29,603 bases of DNA from Bacillota bacterium (GTDB lineage Bacteria > Bacillota > Clostridia > Lachnospirales > Lachnospiraceae): NCBI GenBank assembly GCA_023436765.1, contig JAEZHX010000163.1, positions 1 through 29,603 of the forward strand, written 5' to 3'. Below, piece after piece: positions 7,691 through 14,910 of the stretch (position 1 is the first letter of the stretch; every line of letters starts with the position of its first letter). Made by a program: the position numbers and the translations under genes. The notes under the pieces were generated by a model. The model worked only from the letters and a program-made list of their open reading frames with translations. It ran no database searches and was not told where the DNA came from.

Positions 7691-8773
7691 TCATAATAGA
7701 GTTTCAATTGATAAATCTCGGGATCGGGTAAGGTCGATATAGTCTGATCCAACTCTGACGACAGGGCGGGAAAGCTCTGTTCTGTTTATCATGATAATCT
7801 CACCCACCTGCTGATTGCTCAGCCGCACATTATTATTGATATAGGTTTGGACGATACCTTCTAAGAAGGTCATGATATATTTTGGATCGTATTTGGTAAG
7901 CCCTTCAGTTTCAAAGATGTTTACTACCTTAAACGGACATAACGGGCCGCGATAAACGCGGGCACAGGTCATGGCATCATATACATCTGCGATGGCTACC
8001 AGCTTAGCAAAAGAATCGATTTGGTCTCCGCTAAAGCCATAGGGATAACCGCTTCCGTCACATCTCTCATGATGAAGCAAGGCAGATAATTTAACACGCT
8101 TGTCTATGTTTCTGTCCTTTAGAATATTATAACCCCGCAGGGTATGAGTTTTGATCGTTGAGAACTCTTCATCCGTAAGTCTTGCCGGCTTCGTAATGAT
8201 ATGGGAGGGAATTAACAGCTTGCCTATGTCGTGAAGCAGTCCACAGAGAGTGATTACCTCCAGATCCTCCGGGGAAAAATGCAGCCATTTTCCTATAATA
8301 TTGCAGATTAGAGATACATTCAAGCAATGAAGATAGGTTGTGTCATCATATTGTCTAATACAATGCAGCATATTAAACAGGTCCATATTAGAGCTGCATT
8401 GAAATAATATTTTACTTACATCTGATAATAAATTGTCTACATCAACCTTGGCTTGGTGATATACGATATTATCAAAGGTATTTTTATATTCACTTAAAGT
8501 ATATTGGTATGCTTTATGAAATCTATGAAAGGCTTCGCTTTTCCTTATCTCTCCGTAAAAAGTGGTTTCAATATACTCAGTTTCCGCATCAATTAATTCT
8601 GAATCGGATAGGATTTGGAGATCTGTAATAGAATAGAACTCCAAGCGGGTAATAATTCTATCTGTTAAGACCGTACTTTTTGAAATTACTAGCTGATGAT
8701 CCTTCGTATAGATGTCATCTGCTGTAATCATTCCGGGAATTGCTTGCGAAGTTAATATTTTAATTACTCTCAT
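7691..8773 (-). CDS. HD-GYP domain protein, probable cyclic-di-GMP phosphodiesterase
   Basis: HD-GYP proteins hydrolyse cyclic-di-GMP (some act on related dinucleotides). The 360-residue protein starts with an MRVIKILTSQAIPGM segment common in HD-GYP proteins of this layout, has a helical region to ~residue 135, and then the HD-GYP domain. Metal-binding motifs are visible: LLHDIGKLLIP, KTHTLRGYNIL, and HHERCDGSGYP followed by ADVYDAMT. A ~60-residue C-terminal region has a short beta-rich tail. No receiver, PAS or membrane segment is present, so the input signal is unknown. ATG 8773 is chosen because a GGGG stretch lies 10 nt upstream; the longer form from 8833 has no ribosome site and only ~20 nt of leader. 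It is divergent from metK. Confidence 0.9.
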   Translation of the reverse strand: MRVIKILTSQAIPGMITADDIYTKDHQLVISKSTVLTDRIITRLEFYSITDLQILSDSELIDAETEYIETTFYGEIRKSEAFHRFHKAYQYTLSEYKNTFDNIVYHQAKVDVDNLLSDVSKILFQCSSNMDLFNMLHCIRQYDDTTYLHCLNVSLICNIIGKWLHFSPEDLEVITLCGLLHDIGKLLIPSHIITKPARLTDEEFSTIKTHTLRGYNILKDRNIDKRVKLSALLHHERCDGSGYPYGFSGDQIDSFAKLVAIADVYDAMTCARVYRGPLCPFKVVNIFETEGLTKYDPKYIMTFLEGIVQTYINNNVRLSNQQVGEIIMINRTELSRPVVRVGSDYIDLTRSRDLSIETLL

Positions 8774-8859
8774 ATCAAGACAGCCCCATGAATATGGGCA
8801 CTCCTTTCCCGCAAATGATCTCAAAAAGAACATTTTAAGTTATGCTAAAACGTAATTAC

Positions 8860-8888
8860 AGTATAAGAACAATTAGTAGAAAAGTCAA
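8860..8888 (-). promoter_or_regulatory. Promoter of the HD-GYP gene
   Basis: On the - strand, TTGACT (8888-8883), 17 bp, and TATACT (8865-8860) form a strong sigma-A promoter, about 87 nt upstream of the chosen start codon. Confidence 0.8.
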
Positions 8889-8890
8889 TT

Positions 8891-8913
8891 GTTATGTAGA
8901 AGTTTGACATAAC
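8891..8913. repeat. Inverted repeat next to the HD-GYP promoter
   Basis: GTTATGT (8891-8897) and ACATAAC (8907-8913) form a perfect 7-bp inverted repeat with a 9-bp spacer, directly upstream of the HD-GYP -35 box and ~50 bp from the metK -35 box. It may be a transcription factor site; no known operator is recognised. Confidence 0.4.
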
Positions 8914-8961
8914 TTAACACAAAATGAATCTATTTATTAATAACTACCTATGATTTTATCC

Positions 8962-8990
8962 TTGACGAAGAAAGCTTTTCGTTATATTAT
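8962..8990 (+). promoter_or_regulatory. metK promoter
   Basis: TTGACG (8962-8967), 17 bp, and TATTAT (8985-8990) form a clear sigma-A promoter. Transcription would begin near 8997, about 25 nt before the SAM riboswitch P1 stem. Confidence 0.85.
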
Positions 8991-9017
8991 CATAGTACAA
9001 GTTCATAATTTGGAATT

Positions 9018-9118
9018 TTCTCTTATTCAGAGTGACGGAGAGTAAAGGCTCTATGAAGTCACGGCAACCCCAGCTATGGAAGGTGCCAACCTGAGCGAGC
9101 AATCGAACAATAAGGGGA
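9018..9118 (+). promoter_or_regulatory. SAM-I (S-box) riboswitch
   Basis: The aptamer binds S-adenosylmethionine and turns off the methionine/SAM gene behind it. P1 is CTTATT (9022-9027) with AATAAG (9109-9114). Inside it the conserved S-box signatures are readable: CTATGAAGTCACGGCAACC (9050-9068) and GGTGCCAACCTGAGC (9082-9096). The aptamer is followed by an intrinsic terminator (9139-9162) that ends just before the metK ribosome site, the usual OFF-switch layout. Confidence 0.96.
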
Positions 9119-9138
9119 TTTGATTGGTTTAAGGATCA

Positions 9139-9162
9139 AGTCCGCCTGTTGCGGACTTTTTT
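9139..9162 (+). terminator. Regulated terminator of the SAM riboswitch
   Basis: AGTCCGC (9139-9145) pairs with GCGGACT (9151-9157) around the loop CTGTT, followed by a T run to 9162. It lies between the aptamer and metK, so it is the expression platform. Confidence 0.93.
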
Positions 9163-9177
9163 ATGTGGAGGAATATT

Positions 9178-10365
9178 ATGCAAAAGAGATTATTTACATC
9201 AGAATCAGTAACAGAAGGGCATCCGGATAAAATCTGTGATCAGATATCCGATGCTGTTTTAGATGCATTACTGGAGCAGGACCCTATGAGCAGAGTTGCC
9301 TGTGAGACAGCAATCACTACCGGCTTAGTACTGGTTATGGGAGAGATTACAACAGAAGGATATGTGGATATCCAGAAAATTGTAAGAGATACCATCCGTA
9401 ATATCGGATACGATAAATCAGAGTATGGCTTTGATGCCAATACCTGCGGAGTAATTGTATCGCTGAATGAGCAATCCCGGGACATAGCTTTGGGTGTGGA
9501 TCGGTCCCTTGAAGTAAAGGAGCATATTGCCGAGGATGAGACGATGGCAGCAATCGGAGCCGGAGACCAGGGTATGATGTTCGGATATGCCACGGATGAG
9601 ACAGAGGAGATGATGCCCTATCCGATCTCCCTTGCCCACAGGCTGACGAAGCAGCTGACCAAGGTGAGGAAAGAGGGTATCTTAAATTATCTGAGACCGG
9701 ACGGAAAATCACAGGTGACGGTAGAATATGATGACAATGGGAAGCCGGTTCACCTGAATGCGGTAGTGCTGTCCACCCAGCACAATGAAGAGGTAACGAT
9801 AGAACAGCTGCGAAAGGATATTAAGAAATACGTATTGGATGAGGTCCTGCCTAAAGAACTGGTGGATGAGAAAACCAAGTTCTTCATTAATCCAACCGGA
9901 CGTTTCGTAATCGGCGGACCGAACGGTGACAGCGGCTTGACCGGACGTAAGATTATCGTAGATACCTATGGCGGATATGCCAGACACGGAGGCGGAGCCT
10001 TCTCCGGTAAGGACTCTACGAAGGTGGATCGGTCAGCTTCCTATGCAGCCCGTTATGTGGCTAAAAACATCGTGGCAGCAGGACTGGCAAAGCGTTGTGA
10101 GATCCAACTATCCTATGCGATTGGTGTGGCAGAGCCGACCTCGGTCATGGTGGATACCTTCCAGACAGGGAAGCTAACGGATAACGAGCTGGTAGCGATC
10201 ATCCGCAAGCATTTTGATCTCAGACCGGCAGGAATAATTAAAATGCTGGATCTCAGACGTCCCATCTACAAGCAGACCGCAGCATACGGCCACTTTGGAA
10301 GAAACGACCTGGATCTGCCCTGGGAGAGAGTGGATAAAGCAGAGGAATTAAGAAAATATTTATAA
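9178..10365 (+). CDS. metK: S-adenosylmethionine synthetase
   Basis: This cytoplasmic enzyme makes SAM from methionine and ATP, releasing phosphate and pyrophosphate. The 395-residue length is standard. Family motifs are intact: the N-terminal GHPDKICDQISDAVLD, the hexapeptide GAGDQG, and the P-loop-like GGGAFSGKD. ATG 9178 is chosen over ATG 9163 because GGAGG (9167-9171) lies 6 nt upstream of it and within the longer reading. The gene is controlled by the upstream SAM-I riboswitch, so high SAM represses it. It is monocistronic, with a hairpin terminator behind it. Confidence 0.98.
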   Translation: MQKRLFTSESVTEGHPDKICDQISDAVLDALLEQDPMSRVACETAITTGLVLVMGEITTEGYVDIQKIVRDTIRNIGYDKSEYGFDANTCGVIVSLNEQSRDIALGVDRSLEVKEHIAEDETMAAIGAGDQGMMFGYATDETEEMMPYPISLAHRLTKQLTKVRKEGILNYLRPDGKSQVTVEYDDNGKPVHLNAVVLSTQHNEEVTIEQLRKDIKKYVLDEVLPKELVDEKTKFFINPTGRFVIGGPNGDSGLTGRKIIVDTYGGYARHGGGAFSGKDSTKVDRSASYAARYVAKNIVAAGLAKRCEIQLSYAIGVAEPTSVMVDTFQTGKLTDNELVAIIRKHFDLRPAGIIKMLDLRRPIYKQTAAYGHFGRNDLDLPWERVDKAEELRKYL

Positions 10366-10378
10366 AATAAAAGAAAAA

Positions 10379-10430
10379 GAACCGGAGGTATACTGTCTCA
10401 GACAGTACGCTATCCGGTTCATCTTTTATT
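10379..10430 (+). terminator. Terminator after metK
   Basis: GAACCGGA (10379-10386) pairs with TCCGGTTC (10413-10420), and an upper stem TACTGTC / GACAGTA (10391-10397 / 10401-10407) closes a 3-nt loop. ATCTTTTATT follows. Confidence 0.85.
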
Positions 10431-10492
10431 TATGAGCTCCCCTTGAATAGTATAACCAATGCAAAATCGCAATATCATTTTCTACCATCATA

Positions 10493-10501
10493 TGGTAAAA
10501 T
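10493..10501 (+). promoter_or_regulatory. Candidate extended -10 promoter of the zinc-ribbon gene
   Basis: TGG TAAAAT (10493-10501) fits an extended -10 box. The -35 region is poor. A short palindrome, TACCAT (10483-10488) / ATGGTA (10492-10497), overlaps it. Confidence 0.4.
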
Positions 10502-10577
10502 AATGGTAATGCGGATAAAAGCCTTCGATTCTGGGAAGTAGCCGTGTAGAATGGTTAGATTAAAGGAGGAGAGCGTA

Positions 10578-11861
10578 GTGTTTTGTACGGGATGTGGGAA
10601 TAGGATGATAGAAACGGACAAGTTCTGTAAAATGTGTGGAACGAAGAACATCTATTATCATCCGGAGAAGCAGCTTGGTTTTGCGCCTGCAGCAAAGCCG
10701 GCAGAGCCGGAACAAAGGGAAGAGACCTCATATGTAGCTGTTCCTGTCGACAGTAGGACTGCCGTTCCGGAAGCTGCGATAATACAACCTGAAGTAGTGA
10801 TTCTGCCGGTAGATCAGATGGGACAAACTATGACCACGGGAGAGAGCCAGAAGTTTGAGGCCGGAAATGTGATTGTAAAGCCCATGGAAGCAGCTTCCGT
10901 AAAAATCAGAAAGCCGGTGAAGGAGGTTGGGACGAAAGCTAAGGTTGGGTCCATAGGCCTCTCCGTTCTGGCATTTCTGTTTATTATGGTACTTTTGTTT
11001 TCTTTGTATTTAAAACTCAGTCTTACACAGAGTGCCCTGGAAGCTTCCATTCAAAAGATTGATTATGCAAAAATGGAGCTTGGTGAGTTCTTGGCGGATA
11101 GCAGCCTTTCGATCGATGTACAGGAAGGAGATACTACGGTTGATGTCGTTTATGAAGCCTTGACAAAACAGGGACAGGTTGATATCAGCCGCGGTGATGT
11201 GGAGGAGATACTGGAAGAGACCTCCTTTGCCGATTATCTGTCAGAGAAGCTGTCCGGCTATGCCAGATATGCGGTTACAGGTGATGAGCCGGAGGAGATA
11301 ACACCCAATGAGATTGTGAGGCTGGTAAAGCAGAACCGGGATGAGATCGAAGACATTACTAAGCTTCAGATAACCTCGGCGGACCTGGACGATCTGGAAC
11401 GCTATCTTGAGGAGGAGGAGGTTCTGGATAGTGTCTCCTTGGAAAGGATAGATCAGGCTGTAGAAGAAAATAAGGTAGATAAGCTTCGCACCTTCCTTTC
11501 CGATCCGATCCTGATGGTGATGATAATTGTATCCCTGCTTTTATTTGTTGGTACGGTTGTTCTGATTAGCTTCCTTCATAGAACAGTGAAAGCACCACTC
11601 AGTTATATCGGCATTCCGGTATTCATAGGAGGAACGATCTTTACCATTACCTTTATCATATTAAGCATTTTGAAGTCTAGGTTATTTGAAGAGATGAAGG
11701 AAATCTACAGGACCCTAAAACCGTTCTTATCCTCATTTCTTGGTAGAGGAATCATCATCGGCGTCATTACGGCGGTAATCGGGATCCTTATGGTGGCTGG
11801 ATATATCGTAAGCATAAGACTTCAGAAACGGGACGTAGCCAGGATCGAAACGGCAGAGTAA
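10578..11861 (+). CDS. Zinc-ribbon membrane protein of unknown function
   Basis: A 427-residue protein beginning with a zinc ribbon: CxxC pairs at residues 3/6 and 17/20. A proline-rich, disordered stretch follows, then a membrane segment at ~125-147, an extracytoplasmic or helical acidic region of ~170 residues, and three more hydrophobic segments in the last ~120 residues. GTG 10578 is chosen as start because AGGAGG (10564-10569) lies 8 nt upstream and because these proteins normally start right at the first ribbon cysteines; the ATG at 10551 has no ribosome site. Zinc-ribbon proteins of this layout are common in Lachnospiraceae and have no settled role. It is separated by terminators from metK and from the two-component genes. 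Confidence 0.8.
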   Translation: MFCTGCGNRMIETDKFCKMCGTKNIYYHPEKQLGFAPAAKPAEPEQREETSYVAVPVDSRTAVPEAAIIQPEVVILPVDQMGQTMTTGESQKFEAGNVIVKPMEAASVKIRKPVKEVGTKAKVGSIGLSVLAFLFIMVLLFSLYLKLSLTQSALEASIQKIDYAKMELGEFLADSSLSIDVQEGDTTVDVVYEALTKQGQVDISRGDVEEILEETSFADYLSEKLSGYARYAVTGDEPEEITPNEIVRLVKQNRDEIEDITKLQITSADLDDLERYLEEEEVLDSVSLERIDQAVEENKVDKLRTFLSDPILMVMIIVSLLLFVGTVVLISFLHRTVKAPLSYIGIPVFIGGTIFTITFIILSILKSRLFEEMKEIYRTLKPFLSSFLGRGIIIGVITAVIGILMVAGYIVSIRLQKRDVARIETAE

Positions 11862-11899
11862 ATTTGGGCATATGATTGACTAGGGAAAGTATTAAGTAG

Positions 11900-11927
11900 G
11901 GAGCTGTATTGTGAAACAGCTCCTTTA
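11900..11927 (+). terminator. Terminator after the zinc-ribbon gene
   Basis: GGAGCTGT (11900-11907) pairs perfectly with ACAGCTCC (11916-11923) around an 8-nt loop, followed by a short TTTA tail. Confidence 0.75.
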
Positions 11928-11991
11928 CTGTGCTATTTATACTAAATTTAGAAAGATCATAGTTCCTTAATATGCAAAAAATAATGAGGTA

Positions 11992-12000
11992 TGATATAAT
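11992..12000 (+). promoter_or_regulatory. Extended -10 promoter of the two-component genes
   Basis: TGA TATAAT (11992-12000) is an extended -10 box, 69 nt upstream of the kinase start. No good -35 box is seen, which extended -10 promoters can tolerate. Confidence 0.6.
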
Positions 12001-12069
12001 CTATGCATTGTGAGGATATGTAAGTGTTATCAAATATTCTTCAAAGCCGGATGGAGAGGAGAGTAAGGT

Positions 12070-13572
12070 ATGAACCTGAAGCATAAATTAATAACTGCAT
12101 TTATCATAATGATTTTCTTGCCCATATGCCTGATTGCAGCGACAGCAGGTACGATTATACGTCTCCAGATGGATTCTATTCAACAGGTGTATGATGTCAA
12201 TACAGAGACGGTCCAGGTAATCAAGAACCCAACGAATATATTGAACAGACTGACCAGGGGCATTTATAATGAGATTAAGCTGAATGCGATGAAATCTCCT
12301 CAGAAGCTTGAAAGCATGGAATACTATACACGCATTGATAAAGAACTCAAGGAGAGATATTCCTTTCTGGCAGTAAGGCGGGATGACGTATTCATCTATG
12401 TCGGAAAGGAGCAGGAGTTTGCCCAGATCTCCCATATTTTGCCCGGATATGGTGCGGGAAGTACGGAGGTGGACGGAGGTACCTATCTGGGAGGGAAATA
12501 TCCGTACCTGGTAAAGTTCCAGGACTTTCTATTTTCAGACGGTGGTAAGGGTACCATCTTTGTAATTACCGATCTGAATATCCTGATGCCGCAGCTTAAA
12601 AATGTTGCGGTCCAAACTGTAATTTCCTTCTTGATTATTATTATACTGACAGCAGCGACTCTGATTTTCTGGATCTACCGTAGTATTCTGAAGCCCTTAA
12701 ATATCCTGAGAGTTGCCACAAGACAGATGAAAGAGGGCGATCTGAATTATAATGTACAATCGGATACGGAGGATGAGATTGGTCAGCTCTGCGAGGACTT
12801 CGAAGAGATGCGTATCCGGCTGAAGAAGCTGATCGAGGACAGATTGAAATATGAAGATGATATTAAAGAGCTGATAAGCAATATTTCACATGATCTCAAG
12901 ACACCGCTTACAGCGATTAAGGGATATGCCGAAGGCTTGTTGGACGGAGTTGCTGATAACAGGGGTAAGCAGGAACAATATTTAAAGACGATTTATACAA
13001 AGGCAAACGATATGACCGTCTTGGTAGATGAACTTGCTTACTATGCTAAGATTGACTCCAACACCATTCCGTATAACTTCAAAGAGGTTAATCTTCATGA
13101 ATTCTTTGCTGATTGTATGGAGGATCTGGGGCTTGACCTTGAGGTGAAAAATATTAGGATTACCTATGAGAACTCTGTTGATACTAAAACCATAGTGGCA
13201 GCAGATGTTGAGCAGGTGAAGAGGGTCATCAACAACATCATAAATAATTCGGTGAAATATCTGGATAAAACGGAGGGAAGGATCAGCATCCGGATAACCG
13301 ATATCGGGGAATACGTAAGGATTGATATTGAGGATAACAGTTGCGGAATTCAGAAGGAAGATCTGCCATATATCTTTGACCGTTTTTACCGGGCAGATGC
13401 TTCGAGAAACTCTGGGAAGGGTGGCAGCGGTCTGGGCCTGGCAATCGCAAAGAAGGTCATTGAGGACCATGCGGGGACGATATCTGCAAGCAGTGAGCCG
13501 GGGAAAGGAACAACCATAAGCTTTAGTCTGAAGAAATGTGAGCATAAGGATAGGAGGAAAGAATATGAGTAA
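12070..13572 (+). CDS. Membrane-bound sensor histidine kinase
   Basis: A 500-residue sensor kinase. Membrane segments are at ~6-30 and ~181-203, with ~150 residues outside the cell between them that would be the sensor. A HAMP linker follows (~204-258), then the HisKA dimerisation domain with the phospho-accepting H274 in NISHDLKTPL, and the HATPase domain with an N-box (INNIINNSVKY), a G1 box reading DNSCGI (DNGxGI is usual), an F-box (FDRFYR) and a G2 box GSGLGLAIAKK. A GGAGAGGAG ribosome site precedes the ATG. The end overlaps the response regulator start by 8 nt, so the two are translationally coupled partners. The signal is unknown; nearby genes give no clear target. Confidence 0.94.
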   Translation: MNLKHKLITAFIIMIFLPICLIAATAGTIIRLQMDSIQQVYDVNTETVQVIKNPTNILNRLTRGIYNEIKLNAMKSPQKLESMEYYTRIDKELKERYSFLAVRRDDVFIYVGKEQEFAQISHILPGYGAGSTEVDGGTYLGGKYPYLVKFQDFLFSDGGKGTIFVITDLNILMPQLKNVAVQTVISFLIIIILTAATLIFWIYRSILKPLNILRVATRQMKEGDLNYNVQSDTEDEIGQLCEDFEEMRIRLKKLIEDRLKYEDDIKELISNISHDLKTPLTAIKGYAEGLLDGVADNRGKQEQYLKTIYTKANDMTVLVDELAYYAKIDSNTIPYNFKEVNLHEFFADCMEDLGLDLEVKNIRITYENSVDTKTIVAADVEQVKRVINNIINNSVKYLDKTEGRISIRITDIGEYVRIDIEDNSCGIQKEDLPYIFDRFYRADASRNSGKGGSGLGLAIAKKVIEDHAGTISASSEPGKGTTISFSLKKCEHKDRRKEYE

Positions 13573-14254
13573 AATTCTGATTATCGAGGATGAGATAGCG
13601 ATTGCTGAATTGGAGAAGGATTATCTTGAATTAAGCGGCTTTGAAGTGGAGACAGAGACAAGCGGTAATGTTGGCTTAAGCCGGGCTTTGACGGAGGACT
13701 TCAAGTTGATTATCCTTGATCTTATGCTACCAAATGTGGATGGCTTTGAGATCTGCAAACGGATCCGTAAGGAGAAGAATATTCCAATTATTATGGTCTC
13801 GGCAAAAAAAGATGATATTGATAAGATCCGTGGATTAGGTATGGGTGCTGACGATTATATCACAAAACCCTTCAGTCCCAGTGAGATGGTGGCCAGAGTG
13901 AAGGCACACCTGAATCGTTACGACCGTCTGGTGGGTTCCGGTATGAGGGAAAATGATACGATTGAGATCCGGGGACTTAAGATCGATAAGACAGCCCGAC
14001 GAGTATTCCTGGATGGGGAGGAGAGAATCTTTACCACAAAGGAATTTGACCTATTATCCTTTCTGGCTGAGAATCCAAACAGGGTATATACGAAGGAGGA
14101 GCTGTTTTGTGAGATTTGGGATATGGAATCTATCGGAGACATAGCAACGGTAACCGTTCATATCAAAAAGATCCGGGAGAAGATAGAAGTCAATACTGCA
14201 AAGCCGCAATATATTGAAACAATCTGGGGCGTTGGATATCGTTTTAAGGTATGA
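13565..14254 (+). CDS. OmpR/PhoB-family response regulator
   Basis: A 229-residue DNA-binding response regulator. The receiver domain has the acidic pair E8/D9, the phospho-acceptor D52 in ILDLMLP, the switch serine 79 and the conserved lysine 101 in ITKPFSP. A winged-helix trans_reg_C domain follows, ending in the usual IWGVGYRF. ATG 13565 is supported by AGGAGG (13552-13557) 7 nt upstream, inside the end of the kinase gene. It is the partner of the overlapping kinase. Its regulon cannot be read from this window. Confidence 0.95.
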   Translation: MSKILIIEDEIAIAELEKDYLELSGFEVETETSGNVGLSRALTEDFKLIILDLMLPNVDGFEICKRIRKEKNIPIIMVSAKKDDIDKIRGLGMGADDYITKPFSPSEMVARVKAHLNRYDRLVGSGMRENDTIEIRGLKIDKTARRVFLDGEERIFTTKEFDLLSFLAENPNRVYTKEELFCEIWDMESIGDIATVTVHIKKIREKIEVNTAKPQYIETIWGVGYRFKV

Positions 14255-14265
14255 GGGAGGAACAG

Positions 14266-14370
14266 ATGCTAAAGGTGGATTTCTATGATTTCGTAGAGGA
14301 TAAGCTACTAAAATTCGGACCTCAAGTTGTGAAAATGCGGCCTAAAGATAGCATGGTAAAATTTAATTAA
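14266..14370 (+). pseudogene. 34-codon stub resembling the N-terminus of a NUDIX hydrolase
   Basis: Eleven bases after the response regulator, an ATG with a GGGAGGAAC ribosome site opens a 34-residue frame. Its first ~17 residues, MLKVDFYDFVEDKLLKF, resemble from memory the beginning of clostridial NUDIX hydrolases, where a beta strand such as AVIV would come next. Here the text changes to GPQVVKMRPKD and stops at 14370. No NUDIX box (Gx5Ex7REUxEExGU) occurs downstream in any frame before the next promoter at 14375. The simplest reading is a truncated gene left by a deletion. It could also be a short expressed peptide. Confidence 0.5.
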
Positions 14371-14374
14371 CGTA

Positions 14375-14403
14375 TTGACAAATATTTAACAAGATGATAA
14401 GCT
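14375..14403 (+). promoter_or_regulatory. Promoter of the structured leader and ABC importer operon
   Basis: TTGACA (14375-14380) is followed after 17 bp by TAAGCT (14398-14403), preceded by TGA to give an extended -10 context. The -10 itself is weak. The perfect -35 and the position just before the structured leader support it. Confidence 0.55.
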
Positions 14404-14404
14404 G

Positions 14405-14552
14405 AGATTAGCCAATCTGGAAGGTTCGCCTGACAGAAAGGCATAGGAATATGAGAAACCTGATTCCTGATGTAGGAGGGTACGTCCCGAAGTGTAAGGA
14501 AACAGTACATGATTGACATATTATCCCTATGCCCTTGGCATGGGGTTTTTTT
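14405..14552 (+). ncRNA. Structured cis-regulatory leader, candidate riboswitch or attenuator of unknown class
   Basis: A hairpin, AGATT (14405-14409) / AATCT (14414-14418), comes first. A long closing stem then pairs GGCATAGG (14440-14447) with CCTATGCC (14526-14533) and AATATG (14448-14453) with CATATT (14517-14522), with a 3-nt bulge. Inside it three small hairpins fit: TCCT/AGGA (14465-14468/14474-14477), GGG/CCC (14478-14480/14486-14488) and GTGTA/TACAT (14492-14496/14506-14510), giving a four-way junction. The 3' strand of the closing stem is also the 5' arm of an intrinsic terminator (14525-14552). Closing-stem formation would thus prevent termination (ON-switch logic). The pairings are directly visible; the ligand and class are unknown. 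It precedes a TM1266-family gene and an ABC importer. Confidence 0.65.
14525..14552 (+). terminator. Regulated terminator in the leader of the ABC importer operon
   Basis: CCCTATGCC (14525-14533) pairs with GGCATGGGG (14537-14545), nine pairs with one G-U, a 3-nt loop and seven T residues (14546-14552). It sits 79 nt before the first gene of the operon, so it must be bypassed for expression, and its 5' arm is shared with the alternative stem. Confidence 0.9.
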
Positions 14553-14631
14553 GCGAAATTTATTATGTATGCAGCAGAGATACATCCCTGGTTTTGCAAA
14601 TACATTTCAATTATTCAGATGAGAGGGAACG

Positions 14632-14877
14632 ATGGAAACAAGAATAGCACTGATTGGAATCATGGTGGAGGATACGGATGCCGTAGAGAAGCTGAATGGG
14701 ATTCTTCATGATTACGGCAAGTATATCGTTGGAAGAATGGGGCTTCCGCTGCGGGAAAAGAAGCTTAGCATCATCAGCATCGTGATGGATGCCGAGGCTG
14801 ACATCATCAGCTCTTTAGCAGGAAAGCTCGGCATGCTGAAGGGAATCAGAGTGAAGACTCTGTATTCGAAGAACTAA
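14632..14877 (+). CDS. TM1266-family (iron-only hydrogenase system) putative regulator
   Basis: An 81-residue small protein with the alternating strand-helix pattern of an ACT/NikR-like fold. The METRIALIGIMVEDTDAVEKLN start, the GRMGLPLREK segment and the SSLAGKLGMLKGIRVKT end match the family annotated as putative regulators of the iron-only hydrogenase system (type protein TM1266), usually found near hydE, hydF or hydG. It has no DNA-binding helix-turn-helix. A GAGAGGG ribosome site precedes the ATG. It is the first gene behind the attenuator leader and is followed 33 nt later by an ABC importer lipoprotein. No hydrogenase or maturase genes are in this window, so here it may sense something linked to the imported substrate. 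Confidence 0.85.
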   Translation: METRIALIGIMVEDTDAVEKLNGILHDYGKYIVGRMGLPLREKKLSIISIVMDAEADIISSLAGKLGMLKGIRVKTLYSKN

Positions 14878-14910
14878 AGTACAATAATAATTTTCTGGAG
14901 GTTATGAAGA

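Noticed and set aside
14401..14482. Resemblance of the importer leader to a TPP riboswitch (GCTGAGA at 14401 and AACCTGAT at 14457)
   Set aside because: The GGGG-GC segment before CTGAGA and the GCGTAGGGA end are missing, and the spacing and stems do not follow the TPP fold. The short matches look accidental.
14471..14500. T-box-like text (AGGAGGGTAC then GTCCC) in the importer leader
   Set aside because: It lacks the GGTGGTACCGCG core, a stem I with AG bulge and specifier loop, and the usual terminator arrangement. The real T-box in this window is at 19885.
14529..14711. Open frame starting in the leader terminator and running into the TM1266-family gene
   Set aside because: Its start codon lies in the terminator stem, it has no ribosome site, and it overlaps a clearly conserved gene in another frame.
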